Notes: generated by a model from the sequence alone, not told the origin. A stretch of DNA of 64,000 nt from Sorangium cellulosum So0157-2 (GCF_000418325.1 NC_021658.1:8818001-8882000); one strand, 5' to 3'; shown: positions 9,423 through 19,382, counted from the first letter of the stretch. Made by a program: numbers and translations.

Positions 9423-9503
9423 TCGCGGCGGCGCGCCCCCTCCCCCGGGCGCGCCGCCCTCCCCTCGCCGACCTGGCGCGGGCTCCTCGCGCGCCGCCGC
9501 GCG

Positions 9504-12260
9504 CTACGAGGCGAGCGCCCGCTCGACCTCGACGTACGTCGCGGCGATCGCCGCGTCGAGCTGCGCGACGTCGGTCCCGCCGGCCTGCGCCATGTCGGGG
9601 CGGCCGCCGCCGGAGCCGCCCACGATGCGGGCGATCGGCTTGATCAGCTCCCCGGCCTTGAGCCGCTCGGTCGCCGGCTTGGAGACCATCACGGCGAGCT
9701 GCGCCTTGTCGCCCACCGCCGCGCCGAGCAGCACCGCCGCGCGATCGCCGAGCTTGTCGCGCAGCTTCTCCGCCAGGTCGCGCAGCGCGCCCGGGTTGGT
9801 GCCGTCCGGCACCCGGCGCGCGAGCACCTTGATCCCGCCGATCTCCCGCGCGCCCTCCAGCATCGCGTCGATGCCGCCGCCGCCGCCGCCCTGCGCGGGG
9901 CCGGCGCCGCCCTCCAGGATCCGCCGCTCGAGGTCCGCGACCTTCTTCTCGAGCTCCCGCTCGTGCGCCACGATCTTCCCGATCTTCTCGGCCAGATCGC
10001 CGCCCTGCGCCTTCGCGACCTGCCGCGCCCGCGCGAGCTCGGCCTCGACGCCCCGCGCGTACGCGAGCGCGTTCAGCCCCGTCGACGCGAGGATCCGGCG
10101 CACCCCCGCGGCCACGCCGCCCTCGCTCGTGATCTTGAACAGCCCGATGTCGCCGAGCGCGCGCGCGTGCGTGCCGCCGCAGAGCTCCACCACCTCGGGC
10201 GTCATCGTGAGCATCCGCACGGTGTCGCCGTATTTCTCCTCGAAGATCGCCATCGCGCCGCGCCGCCGCGCCTCGTCCATCGGCAGGATCTCGGTCGTCA
10301 CCTTCGCGTTCGTGAGGACCTTCTCGTTCACGAGGTCCTCGATCCGCGCGATCTCCTCGCGGGTGAGGGGCCGGTTGTGCGTGAAGTCGAAGCGGAGGAT
10401 GTCCGGGCCGACCCGCGAGCCCTTCTGCTGCGCGTGCTCCCCGAGCACCTTGCGCAGCGCCCAGTGCAGCACGTGCGTGGCCGAGTGGTTGCGGCGCGTC
10501 GCCGACCGCGCCGCGTGGTCCACCTCGAGGTGGACGCGCTGGCCCACCGCGATCGCCCCCTCGCGGACCACGCCCTCGTGCACGACGAGCCCCGCGACCG
10601 GCTTCTGCGCGTCCTTCACCTCCACGCGCGCCCCGTCCGCCGTCAGCTCGCCGCCGTCGCCGACCTGGCCGCCCGACTCGGCGTAGAACGGCGTCTCGCG
10701 GACGACGATCTCGACCGCTTCCCCCGCCTCCGCGCGCTCCACGAGCGTCCGCACCTTGCGCGCCCGGTCGCCCTCGCCCTGCACCTCCACCCGGAGGATC
10801 GCGGCGATCTCGCTGTCGCCCTCTTCGCGCTCGTAGCCCGTGAAGACGACCGGCTGCGCGAGCTTCGCGCGCGCCTCGCGGTGCGCGGCGTCCACGGCGG
10901 CGTTCGGATCGATCGGGCCGTCCGCCTCGGCGGCGCCGCGGATGACCGCCTCGGCCCCCTGGACGTCGACGTCGAAGTTCGACTCGGCGCAGATGACCTG
11001 CGTCAGATCCAGCGGGAAGCCGTAGGTGGTGTAGAGATCGGCCGCCGCGGCGGCCGGGAGCGTCCTCTCGCCCGACGAGCGCATCTCGTCGAAGCGCTCG
11101 TCCAGGATCTTCATCCCGCGCTTCAGCGTGGAGCGGAAGCGGATCTCCTCGTCCTCGGTGACGCGGGCGATGAGCTCGCGCCGATCGCGGAGCTCCGGGT
11201 ACGTCTCGCCCATCCGGCGGACCACCTCGAGCGCGACCTCGTGCAAGAACGGCCGATCGATCCCGAGCCGGTGCCCGTGGCGGATCGCGCGGCGCATCAC
11301 CCGGCGGAGCACGTATTCGCGCCGCTGCCGCTCGGGCATCACGCCCTCGGCGATCAGGAACGCGGTCGTCCGCGCGTGATCGGCGATGACCCGCATCGAC
11401 ACGTCGTCGTCGGCGCTCCCGCCGGTGTACGGCTTGCCGCTGAGCTCCGCGGCCTTGTCGACGAGCCCCCGGAGCAGGTCGGTGTCGTAGTTCGCCGTCA
11501 CGCCCTGGAGCACGCTCGCGATCCGCTCCAGGCCCATGCCGGTGTCGATGCTCGGCGCCGGCAGCGGCACGACCGGGCCGTCCTTCTCGGCGCGCTCGTA
11601 CTGCATGAACACGTTGTTCCAGATCTCGGTCCAGCCCGTGCCGTCGATGCGCGGCTCCTCGCCGAAGCGCGAGACGTCGGGCTCGTTCCCGTGGAAGAAG
11701 TGGATCTCCGAGCAGGGGCCGCACGGGCCGACGTCGCCCATCGTCCAGAAGTTGTCGGCGAGGCCCAGCCGGAGGATCCGGTCGTCGCCGAAGCCGGTCA
11801 CCTTGCGCCAGATCGCGGCGGCCTCGTCGTCGGCCGGGAAGCCCCCCTCGCCGTTGTAGATGGTGACCACGAGCCGCGACGGGGGGACCTCGTACACCTT
11901 GGTCAGGAGCTCCCACGCGAAGGCGATCGCGTCTTCCTTGAAGTAGTCCCCAAAGCTGAAGTTGCCGAGCATCTCGAAGAACGTCTGATGGCGCGCGGTC
12001 ACGCCGACGTTCTCAAGGTCGTTGTGCTTGCCGCTGATCCGGATGCACTTCTGGCTCGAGGCGGCGCGCTGGTAGGGGCGCTTGTCCTTGCCCGTGAAGA
12101 CGTCCTTGAACGGCACCATACCCGCGTTCACGAACATCAGCGTCGGATCGTTCTGCGGCAGGAGCGGCGCGCTCGGGACGACCTCGTGCCCGCGCTGGGC
12201 GAAGAACTCGAGGAACGTGCGTCGGATCAGATCGGAGCTGGCAGGCGTTGCGATGGGCAT
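9504..12260 (-). CDS. alaS: Alanyl-tRNA synthetase
   Basis: 918 aa, slightly longer than the usual ~875. It carries the class II catalytic domain (LIRRTFLEFFAQRGHEVVPSAPL; NAGMVPFKDVFTG; FEMLGNFSFGDYFKEDAI; GMGLERIASVLQG), the editing domain with zinc-site motifs HSATH (about residue 590) and CGGTHA (about 695), and a C-terminal DHHA1/C-Ala domain with the glycine-rich GGSGGGRPDMAQAGG. A short Gly-rich insertion (AQGGGGGG) lies just before C-Ala. ATG at 12260. It charges tRNA-Ala and clears mischarged Ser/Gly. It is preceded by a GC-rich 185-bp gap without a recognisable gene. Confidence 0.97.
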   Translation of the reverse strand: MPIATPASSDLIRRTFLEFFAQRGHEVVPSAPLLPQNDPTLMFVNAGMVPFKDVFTGKDKRPYQRAASSQKCIRISGKHNDLENVGVTARHQTFFEMLGNFSFGDYFKEDAIAFAWELLTKVYEVPPSRLVVTIYNGEGGFPADDEAAAIWRKVTGFGDDRILRLGLADNFWTMGDVGPCGPCSEIHFFHGNEPDVSRFGEEPRIDGTGWTEIWNNVFMQYERAEKDGPVVPLPAPSIDTGMGLERIASVLQGVTANYDTDLLRGLVDKAAELSGKPYTGGSADDDVSMRVIADHARTTAFLIAEGVMPERQRREYVLRRVMRRAIRHGHRLGIDRPFLHEVALEVVRRMGETYPELRDRRELIARVTEDEEIRFRSTLKRGMKILDERFDEMRSSGERTLPAAAAADLYTTYGFPLDLTQVICAESNFDVDVQGAEAVIRGAAEADGPIDPNAAVDAAHREARAKLAQPVVFTGYEREEGDSEIAAILRVEVQGEGDRARKVRTLVERAEAGEAVEIVVRETPFYAESGGQVGDGGELTADGARVEVKDAQKPVAGLVVHEGVVREGAIAVGQRVHLEVDHAARSATRRNHSATHVLHWALRKVLGEHAQQKGSRVGPDILRFDFTHNRPLTREEIARIEDLVNEKVLTNAKVTTEILPMDEARRRGAMAIFEEKYGDTVRMLTMTPEVVELCGGTHARALGDIGLFKITSEGGVAAGVRRILASTGLNALAYARGVEAELARARQVAKAQGGDLAEKIGKIVAHERELEKKVADLERRILEGGAGPAQGGGGGGIDAMLEGAREIGGIKVLARRVPDGTNPGALRDLAEKLRDKLGDRAAVLLGAAVGDKAQLAVMVSKPATERLKAGELIKPIARIVGGSGGGRPDMAQAGGTDVAQLDAAIAATYVEVERALAS

Positions 12261-12445
12261 AGGAGGAGGCGCGGTCTAGCACGACCGGAGAGCGGCATCC
12301 GCCCGCTCGAGGGGGCGAGCCCGGCCGCCGCCGCGGCGGCTGGAGGCCCGGGTCGACCCCCGCCGGCGCGGGCGCCGGCCGCTCGAGCGCCGCGGCGCGC
12401 TGGCCGAGCGCCGCGCGCGCCGGTCGAAGACCGCGGCGCGCCGGG

Positions 12446-13285
12446 TCAGCGGCCGGCGGGGACGACGCTGCTGCCCGAGGCGGCCTCCAGGGCGAGGGGC
12501 GCCCGCTGCAGCGCGCTCTCGATCGCCCCCGCGACGGCGTCGGTCTGCAGCTGGGCGAGCTCCTGCCGGCCGCGGGCGCGCCGCGCCTCGGCGACCGCCT
12601 GGGCCGAGCCGGTCATCGAGCCCTTCAGCGTCTGGCTCGGCATCTCGCGGATCACGAACTCGACCTTGGCCGCATACCCGACGCCGTCGGCCCCGTGGCG
12701 CTTGCTCAGGTGCGTGACCGAGCCGTCCAGCGTGAACGCCGGCAGCTTGCGGCTCTTGCCCTCCGCCGCCACGTCCGCGCCGTCGGCCACGATCTCGATG
12801 TCGGCGAACTGCATCACCCGGTTGCGCGTCTGCTGCTTGAGGAGCGACCCGAGCATCGCGTCCTTCACGCCCGAGCGGTTCTCGAACTTGCCCAGGCTGA
12901 CCAGGAAGCGCGCCTTCGCGGACAACTTGGAGAGCCGCTCGATGGCCGCCTGGATCGGGCGCTTCTGGCTGGGGGTGGACTCGACGGTGAGCGCCGCCTT
13001 GAGCGCCGGGACCGCCGCGGGGTTGCCGAGCGCGCCGAGCGCGGCCGCGGCCGAGGCGCGCACCGCCGGGTGCGGATCCTTGAGCGCCTTCTCGAGGGCG
13101 GGCCTCGCGCCCGGGCTCTTCGATCGGCCGAGCGCCAGCGCCGCCGCGACCCTCAGCCGGTAATCCTTGCCGACCGCGATGTCGCGGAAAGCGGAGGTGT
13201 CGGCGTCCTGCGCGCTCGACAGGGACGTCGCGCCGAAGACCATCGAAGTCGCCAAGAACATCGCAATGAAGAGACGACGAACCAT
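12446..13285 (-). CDS. Secreted HEAT-repeat protein
   Basis: 279 aa from the ATG at 13285 with a GGAGGG ribosome site 5-10 bases upstream; the longer frame has no such support. A signal peptide (RRLFIAMFLATSMVFGATSLSSAQ, residues 3-26) has an AQ-D cleavage region. Residues 35-105 are HEAT repeats (DYRLRVAAALALGRSKSP, then DPHPAVRASAAAALGALGNPAAVPALKAAL). The C-terminal part holds beta-rich sequence (FLVSLGKFENRSG, VEFVIREMPSQTLKGSMTGSA). Periplasmic location inferred. The role may be scaffolding; no enzymatic motif seen. Confidence 0.75.
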   Translation of the reverse strand: MVRRLFIAMFLATSMVFGATSLSSAQDADTSAFRDIAVGKDYRLRVAAALALGRSKSPGARPALEKALKDPHPAVRASAAAALGALGNPAAVPALKAALTVESTPSQKRPIQAAIERLSKLSAKARFLVSLGKFENRSGVKDAMLGSLLKQQTRNRVMQFADIEIVADGADVAAEGKSRKLPAFTLDGSVTHLSKRHGADGVGYAAKVEFVIREMPSQTLKGSMTGSAQAVAEARRARGRQELAQLQTDAVAGAIESALQRAPLALEAASGSSVVPAGR

Positions 13286-13537
13286 CACGTCCCTCCGGAG
13301 ATCGGCGGCCCTCGCCACCCGCTCTCCTCGGTGAACCACGGAAATCTCGCGACGCGCCTGGCGTCCAGACGGTCTTATCCTTGGCCAGGACGGTCGCGAG
13401 ATCAAGGCCCCTTTGGCCCGCGATGGCTCATGCAGGACGCGTGACGAGCCCGGCAGACGTCGTCGTCACACGCCGGAGCGCTCCGGTCTACCGCCCGGAG
13501 CGCTTATTTCCAGACACACTGCCACGGTTGAGCCCGG

Positions 13538-13577
13538 ATCGGCTGACCAGCTCAGAAATCGGCTGACCAGCTCAGAA
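13538..13577. repeat. 20-bp direct duplication at the 3' end of the barrel gene
   Basis: Two adjacent identical 20-bp copies (atcggctgaccagctcagaa) at 13538-13557 and 13558-13577. The second spans the stop codon of the TIGR04551 gene. It looks like a small slippage duplication. Confidence 0.8.
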
Positions 13578-15794
13578 GAGGATACCGAGATACCAGCGCA
13601 CCGTCTGTGCGGTCTCGAGATCGATCGGCTGGAGGTTCTTCTCCCCCTGGAGCTGGCCGAGCCCACCGAGCGGGAACAGCACGCCGTACTGCACCGCCGT
13701 GTAGAAGCCGCCCATCTTGTCGGGATCGTCGTTGAGCGTCCCGTCCTTCGACTGGAAGTACAGCTGCCCGTTCAGCTCGATGCCGAGATCCCTGGCGTTC
13801 CCGGGCGCCTGCACGAACTCCGAGGCGCGGCTCCAGATGGCCGCGGCGCCGAGGCCGGCGCGCTGGCCGTTCTTGTCACGCGCGAAGTCCCAGTCCACGC
13901 CGGGGCGGAAGTAATAGGCCCCCTGGACCCGAGACAGGATGTTCCTGAACAGGATCTGGTCGACGCGGTAATCCGGGTGGAAACGGAAGGTCGAGTAGGT
14001 GCGATCGGTCGAGTTCTGGGGGTCCATGAACCCGTCGCCGGAGGGCTTCAGGGAGGGCACGTCGTCGTCGCCGGTCGCGTAGCCGAAGCCGAAATGGATC
14101 CGCAGGCGGCCTTCCATCTCGGTGAGCTCGGCCTGGGTCGCGATCCCGAACTGCCGGACGCCCCAGCCCGTGTCCTCCGGCGAGAGGGCGTTCGCGTAAT
14201 CGCTGTCGTCCTGCCCGCGCAGGTCGAGGGACCCGTAGATCATCGCCGCCTCGAGCTCGAAGCGGAACTTCTTGTAGAGGAGCTGGAACCACACGTCGGG
14301 GATGACCATCTCCGCACCCCGGTGCACGTACCCGCTCGCGACGTTGTCGATGGTCTGGCCGAGCGAGGCGGTGTTGTCTTCGCCGCCGGGGCTGCTGGTG
14401 TTGTCGTTCGCCAGGGTCTGCTTCCGGTAGGCGAAGTAGACCCCGCCGTTCATGACCGCGTTGCCGCGGGCGAGCTCGAGCTTCTGGAGCTCCGGGTTCT
14501 TGCGGCGGACGGCGACGAACACGTACTGATCGACGTCATCGGACTGGGCGAGGTCGTAGGGCTGGCCCTCGAGCTCCTGGAGGGAGGCGCTCGTCGCGCC
14601 CTCGTTGGCCCAGTCCCACGCGCCGGCGAAGTAGAGGTCGTATTTCTTGATCCCCGTGACGAACATCAGCCGATCGACGGTCGACTGGTAGTCGGAGTCG
14701 TGCCCATCGCCGCTGTTCGCCACCATGCCGAGGCCCCAGTGGTTCGGCATCCGGCCGAAGCGCAGGAGGCCCACGGGGGTCATGTACTCGCCCCAGATCC
14801 GCTTGACGGAGATCGAGTCCCTCGGTGCGTTGACGCCGGCGCTCGGCGCCCACTGGGTGCTGGAGAAGGCCCCGAGCGGCGAGTACCCGCCACGGCGGGC
14901 GACCTCGTAGCCGCCGCCGGCCCTCGGCCGGTTCGTGTAGCCCTCCGGCGTCGAGCCGAGCACGACGTTGTCGAGGAGATCGACCTGCGAGAGGATCCGC
15001 AGGTTGTCGCTGATGTGCAGCTCGGGGTTGAGCCGGAAGCGCATGTTCGCGCCGGCCTGGGTGTCGCTCTTGCACCAGTGGAAATCGCGCGAGCCGCCGC
15101 TCGTGGTCTCGCTCGGGTCGCAGAGGTTGACGAAGTGGCTCGAGTCGTAGGAGTTGTCGGCCGGCTGCGGCCAGAGCGCCTTGTCGCGCGGGTCGACGCG
15201 GCCGAGGGCGAAGCTGTTGAAGAGCTCCCACCGGAGCCGGTAGTAGCCGTGGAACTCGAACGTCGGCCGCGCGTGGGACCACCAGTCCTCGGCGTACACC
15301 TCGCTGGGCCGGGCGCCGATCTCCCCCTGGGTCGCCTTCCGCTCCGTCCCCTCGGCGGCCGCCGCGGGCCCCTCCGACGCGGCCGGCCTGGCCGGCTGGG
15401 GCGCCGCCGGCGCGGCCGTCTCGGCCGGCGGCATGAGCGGCTCGCGCGCCGGCGCCGGGGGCTCGAGCGCCTCCACGTCGCTGCCGCCGACCGGCGCCGC
15501 GCCGGGCTGCGCCGGGGTCGCCCCGGGCTGCGCCGCGCCGGGCTGCGCCGCGCCGGGTTGCGCGGGGGCCGCGGTGGCCGCGCCGGGCTGGGCGGGTGCG
15601 GCGCCGGGCTGCGGAGCAGGAGCGCCGGGCTGCCCGGCGGGCGGCGCCGCCGGCGGCTGGGCCGGCCGGCGCGCCGGCTGGGCGGACGCGGAGGACGCGC
15701 CCAGCACGAGCGCGAGCGCGAGGCCCGACCGGAGGCGACGGCGAGGGGTGCCAGGGCTGCACGACGTTCCCGTAGACCGCGACGAGATGGGCAT
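13572..15794 (-). CDS. TIGR04551-type outer-membrane beta-barrel protein
   Basis: 740 aa from the ATG at 15794. The longer frame to 16202 is rejected because the internal ATG begins a proper signal peptide (RSGLALALVLGASSASAQ). A long Ala/Pro/Gln linker (repeated AQPGAAP, about residues 35-100) precedes the barrel region, which is rich in aromatic-ended beta strands (HGYYRLRWELFNSFALGR; FRLNPELHISDNLRILSQVDLLDNV; WGLGMVANSGDGHDSDYQ; FRFHPDYRVDQILF) and ends in the C-terminal Phe (WYLGILF) typical of BAM-assembled barrels. The architecture matches a family largely restricted to myxobacteria. Substrate or pore role unknown. Divergent from the OmpA-family gene at 16232. Confidence 0.8.
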   Translation of the reverse strand: MPISSRSTGTSCSPGTPRRRLRSGLALALVLGASSASAQPARRPAQPPAAPPAGQPGAPAPQPGAAPAQPGAATAAPAQPGAAQPGAAQPGATPAQPGAAPVGGSDVEALEPPAPAREPLMPPAETAAPAAPQPARPAASEGPAAAAEGTERKATQGEIGARPSEVYAEDWWSHARPTFEFHGYYRLRWELFNSFALGRVDPRDKALWPQPADNSYDSSHFVNLCDPSETTSGGSRDFHWCKSDTQAGANMRFRLNPELHISDNLRILSQVDLLDNVVLGSTPEGYTNRPRAGGGYEVARRGGYSPLGAFSSTQWAPSAGVNAPRDSISVKRIWGEYMTPVGLLRFGRMPNHWGLGMVANSGDGHDSDYQSTVDRLMFVTGIKKYDLYFAGAWDWANEGATSASLQELEGQPYDLAQSDDVDQYVFVAVRRKNPELQKLELARGNAVMNGGVYFAYRKQTLANDNTSSPGGEDNTASLGQTIDNVASGYVHRGAEMVIPDVWFQLLYKKFRFELEAAMIYGSLDLRGQDDSDYANALSPEDTGWGVRQFGIATQAELTEMEGRLRIHFGFGYATGDDDVPSLKPSGDGFMDPQNSTDRTYSTFRFHPDYRVDQILFRNILSRVQGAYYFRPGVDWDFARDKNGQRAGLGAAAIWSRASEFVQAPGNARDLGIELNGQLYFQSKDGTLNDDPDKMGGFYTAVQYGVLFPLGGLGQLQGEKNLQPIDLETAQTVRWYLGILF

Positions 15795-16231
15795 CTGCTT
15801 GGTTTCGTTCGCGCGTTTGGCCCCGCGCGCAGGATGAGGTTGATGTTCCGAGCTCTCGGCGGCCCGGAGGCCGGGCGCCGATGTCTCATGCCCGGCTTGT
15901 GTGGTCAAGGCGCCGCTCGGCCCCGACCCCTGGAACCCGCCCCCCGGAACGCCCCCGGGCGCCCCCGAGCCGGCGCCCTGCCGCGCGCGCGCCCCGACCG
16001 CGCCCGTCCCGGCGTCCCCGACCGCATGCAGCGGCTTCTTTGAGCCCTCTTGGAATTCTGCGCATGATCCGGGAACATCCACCGCGTTGCGTTGGATGCC
16101 GCCGCGCGCGCCGGATGCCGTACTCGCCTCACCGTCCGCGCGAAGCGCCTCCGTCCCAGCGAACGTCCATCCTGGAACGGCCGTGCGCTGCCGGAGGCTC
16201 ACCGACCGGGAAGATGCCTGAAAGGGGATAG
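15795..16231. other. Divergent intergenic region
   Basis: 437 bp between two divergent envelope genes. It should hold both promoters. I see a Shine-Dalgarno-like AAAGGGG just before the ATG at 16232 but no confident -10/-35 elements or terminator. Confidence 0.5.
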
Positions 16232-18367
16232 ATGAGAACGCTGCGAGCGCTGTGTCTGCTGTCGATCGTGGGCGCTGGGGTGGGGCTCGCCTCGGGCGCG
16301 GCGCGCGCGCAGGAGGCGGTCCGCGAGGGGGAGTTCTCGGTGCAGCGGTTCGAGCCGGCGCCGGGCTCGAGGAACTACCTGAGCGTCGAGGGCGCCCGGA
16401 TGGAGGCGTCGCTCGGGATCACGGCCGGCCTGATGTTCGACTACGCCCGGGAGCCGTTCGTCCTCGAGAGCTGCGTCTCGACGACCGACTGCTCCTCCCC
16501 GGACGCCCGGGACCACCGGGAGCTGCCGGTCATCTCGGACATGCTGACCTGGAACCTGCTGGCCTCGATCACGCCGACGTCGTGGCTCCAGGCCGGCCTG
16601 CGCTTCCCGGTCGCGTACGTGAGCGGCCAGGGGGTCGACGCCGCCACCGGCGCGGCGGCCGCGGAGGGGTTGAAGGCGTTCGGCGCGGGCGACCCGACGC
16701 TCGAGGCCAAGGTGCGGTTCTTCGGCGGACCGCGCGATCCGCTGGTGCTCGGCGCCGCGGCCGACGTGAGCTTCCCGCTCGGGCACGCGACGAGCGAGGG
16801 GAGCTACCTCGGCAGCTCGTCGCCGGTGACCGCGGGGCTGCGCCTCATCGTGGACGGCAGCGCGGGGCCGCTGTCGTTCGGGCTCAACCTGCGCGGCAAG
16901 CTGCTCCCCGAGGCGGCGCGGATCGCCTCGACCGAGGTCGGCCCGGTCGAGTTCGGGTACGGCGGGGCGCTCGGCTACCAGATCACCCCGGTGCTCCGCG
17001 TGCTCGCCGAGGGGTACGGCGCGACGCAGTTCAGCGCGCAGGGCGGGACGAACTCGCTCGAGGTCGACGGCGCGCTCCAGATCGCCCCGCGCGACCTCGG
17101 CCTCGTGTTCACGGTCGGCGGCGGCGCGGGCGTCGTCGAGGGCATCGGCGTGCCCGTGGCGCGCGGCATCGCGGGGATCCTCTTCGTGCACGAGCCCGGC
17201 GACGGGGACGCCGACGGGGTCGGCGACGCGGCGGACCAGTGCCCCGCGCTGCCCGAGGACCGCGACGGGATCGCCGACGCGGACGGCTGCCCCGAGGACG
17301 ACGGCGACGGGGACGGCATCCCGGACGAGAGCGACCGCTGCCCGGCGAAGGCGGAGGTGATCAACGGGCTCGACGACAAGGACGGCTGCCCCGACGAGGT
17401 TTCGGATCGCGACAAGGATCGGGTCCCCGACGCGCAGGACAGGTGCCCGGACCAGGCGGGCCGGGTGCTCCTGCCCGAGCATTACGGCTGCCCCGACAAG
17501 GACGAGGACGGCGTGCCGGACCGGGTCGACAAGTGCGCCGACGCGCCCGAGGACACCGACGGGTTCGAGGACGAGGACGGCTGCCCCGACCCGGACAACG
17601 ACCGCGACGGCGTGCTCGACCAGCAGGATGAGTGCATCGACCAGCCCGAGGTGAAGAACGGCTTCAAGGACGAGGACGGCTGCCCCGACGAGCTCCCCGA
17701 CAGCGACGGGGACGGGATCCCGGACGAGAAGGACCGGTGCCCGAAGCAGCCGGAGAACCTGAACGGCGTCGAGGACCTGGACGGCTGCCCGGACCGCGGC
17801 GCGAGCCTCGTGCAGGTCGGCGACGACGACATCAAGATCCTCCAGCGGGTCGAGTTCGCGCTCAACAACGACAAGATCCAGGGCGCGCAGAGCTTCGCGG
17901 TGCTCGACGCCGTGGTGTCGGCGCTGAGCCTCCACCCGGAAATTTTCAAGGTGGAGGTCGCTGGCCACACGGACGACGCCGGGCCGGCGGACATGAACCG
18001 ATCGCTGTCGCAGCGGCGCGCCGAGGCGGTGGTCGCTTACCTCACGAGCAAGGGCGTCGACCGGGCGCGGCTCGTGGCGCGGGGCTACGGGCCGGACAAG
18101 CCGATCGACGACAACAAGACCGCCAAGGGCCGCCAGAAGAACCGGCGCGTCGAGTTCGTCATCGTGCACTCGGTGAAGAAGCCGCAGCAGGCGTCCGGGG
18201 AGCCGGGGGCGACGGCGCCGTCGCCGGCGGCGCCGACCATGGTGCCGTCCGTGCCGCCCGCCGCGGCGCCCACCGCGGCGCCGGCAGCGCCGCCTCGGGC
18301 AGCGCCGCCTCGGGCAGCGCCGCCGGCGGCTCCGCTGCCGCTCGCGCCTCCGCCGCCGAAGCCCTGA
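16232..18367 (+). CDS. OmpA-family outer-membrane protein with thrombospondin type-3 repeats
   Basis: 711 aa. Signal peptide (LRALCLLSIVGAGVGLASGAARAQ). Residues 25-320 form a beta-barrel-like domain. Residues 325-525 contain at least seven calcium-binding TSP3 repeats of the type DxDxDGxxDxxDxCP (DGDADGVGDAADQCPALPED...). The OmpA peptidoglycan-binding domain lies at about 530-650 with VEVAGHTDDAGPADMN, LSQRRAEAVVAYL and KGRQKNRRVEF. A Pro/Ala tail contains tandem APPRA repeats. It is likely an outer-membrane anchor to peptidoglycan stabilised by calcium. Followed 123 bp later by a second OmpA-domain protein, suggesting a functional pair. Confidence 0.88.
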   Translation: MRTLRALCLLSIVGAGVGLASGAARAQEAVREGEFSVQRFEPAPGSRNYLSVEGARMEASLGITAGLMFDYAREPFVLESCVSTTDCSSPDARDHRELPVISDMLTWNLLASITPTSWLQAGLRFPVAYVSGQGVDAATGAAAAEGLKAFGAGDPTLEAKVRFFGGPRDPLVLGAAADVSFPLGHATSEGSYLGSSSPVTAGLRLIVDGSAGPLSFGLNLRGKLLPEAARIASTEVGPVEFGYGGALGYQITPVLRVLAEGYGATQFSAQGGTNSLEVDGALQIAPRDLGLVFTVGGGAGVVEGIGVPVARGIAGILFVHEPGDGDADGVGDAADQCPALPEDRDGIADADGCPEDDGDGDGIPDESDRCPAKAEVINGLDDKDGCPDEVSDRDKDRVPDAQDRCPDQAGRVLLPEHYGCPDKDEDGVPDRVDKCADAPEDTDGFEDEDGCPDPDNDRDGVLDQQDECIDQPEVKNGFKDEDGCPDELPDSDGDGIPDEKDRCPKQPENLNGVEDLDGCPDRGASLVQVGDDDIKILQRVEFALNNDKIQGAQSFAVLDAVVSALSLHPEIFKVEVAGHTDDAGPADMNRSLSQRRAEAVVAYLTSKGVDRARLVARGYGPDKPIDDNKTAKGRQKNRRVEFVIVHSVKKPQQASGEPGATAPSPAAPTMVPSVPPAAAPTAAPAAPPRAAPPRAAPPAAPLPLAPPPPKP

Positions 18368-18490
18368 TCCGCCCTGTCCTGCGGCGGAGGGCCGCGTGGA
18401 CGGGCGGATCTCGCCGTCCTCTCCTCTGGATCTCTCGGCCGAGCTGAGCGAGGCTCCCGCCCGCAGCATCCCGCTCCGCGGGACGGAGCC

Positions 18491-19297
18491 ATGGAGAAAG
18501 CGCTCATGAACCGGACACTCATTGCACTACCCCTCGTGCTGTCGTCGCTGTTCGCCGCGGGCTGCGGCCACTCCGAGCAGGAGTGGAAGGCGCAGCTCGG
18601 CAAGTACAACGACCTCCAGAAGCGGAGCCAGAAGAGGGAGGCGGAGCTCGAGAAGGAGCTCGCCGACGCGAAGCAGCGCGTCGAGGAGCTCGAGAAGAAG
18701 CTCGCGGACCAGGGCGCCGACATCTCGAAGATGAGCTCGACGCTGGAGGACCGCGAGAAGGCGCTGGCGGAGTACCAGGCGCGCGCGAAGCAGCTGGAGG
18801 CGATCCAGGCGCGGTTCGACCTGCTCCGGAAGAAGCTCGAGGAGCTGACCAAGCTCGGCCTGGAGGTCCGGGTCCGCAGGAACCGGATGGTCATCTCGCT
18901 GCCCGGGGACGTGCTGTTCGACTCCGGGAAGGACACCCTGAGCAAGGAGGGCCAGGAGATCCTGAAGAAGATCGCGGACGTCATCCGGGGCGACAAGTCG
19001 CTTGTCGATCGCGACTACCAGGTCGCGGGGCACACGGACAGCCAGCCGTACAAGAACGGTCCGTTCTTCGACAACTGGGGGCTTTCGCTGATGCGGGCGC
19101 GGTCCGTGCTGCTGTTCCTGATCGGCAAGGACGGCCGTCTGCCGACGCGCCACTGGAGCGCGGCCGGGTTCGCGGACACGGACCCGGTGGCGGACAACAC
19201 CACGCCGGCCGGCAAGCAGAAGAACCGCCGGTGCGACCTGGTGGTGGTGCCGGACGTGGACGAAATGCTCGACCTGACGAAGCTCGCCACGAAGTGA
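18491..19297 (+). CDS. OmpA/MotB-domain lipoprotein with coiled coil
   Basis: 268 aa from ATG 18491; ATG 18506 is also plausible and would give the cleaner lipoprotein signal (MNRTLIALPLVLSSLFAAGC). After the lipobox Cys, residues 35-130 are a strongly heptad-like coiled coil (REAELEKELADAKQRVEELEKKLADQ). Residues 135-255 are an OmpA_C/MotB domain (LPGDVLFDSGKDTLSKEG, YQVAGHTDSQPY, LSLMRARSVLLFL, KQKNRRCDLVV). It probably tethers the outer membrane or a complex to peptidoglycan; the coiled coil may bind a partner. Resembles the lipoproteins that accompany other OmpA-family genes in myxobacteria. Confidence 0.85.
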   Translation: MEKALMNRTLIALPLVLSSLFAAGCGHSEQEWKAQLGKYNDLQKRSQKREAELEKELADAKQRVEELEKKLADQGADISKMSSTLEDREKALAEYQARAKQLEAIQARFDLLRKKLEELTKLGLEVRVRRNRMVISLPGDVLFDSGKDTLSKEGQEILKKIADVIRGDKSLVDRDYQVAGHTDSQPYKNGPFFDNWGLSLMRARSVLLFLIGKDGRLPTRHWSAAGFADTDPVADNTTPAGKQKNRRCDLVVVPDVDEMLDLTKLATK

Positions 19298-19366
19298 GGG
19301 CCGCGCGAGAGCGGGGCTCGCAGGGCGGGCCCGGTGCGCGGCGCGGGGTGGCGCAGCCGGCAGATT

Positions 19367-19382
19367 CGTGATCCAAATCACG
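19367..19382. promoter_or_regulatory. Crp/Fnr-like palindrome
   Basis: Perfect inverted repeat CGTGAT-CCAA-ATCACG. It fits the general shape of Crp/Fnr-superfamily operators (GTGA-N6-TCAC). It lies 69 bp after the OmpA lipoprotein stop and about 450 bp before the AAA ATPase gene. Function is inferred only. Confidence 0.3.
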
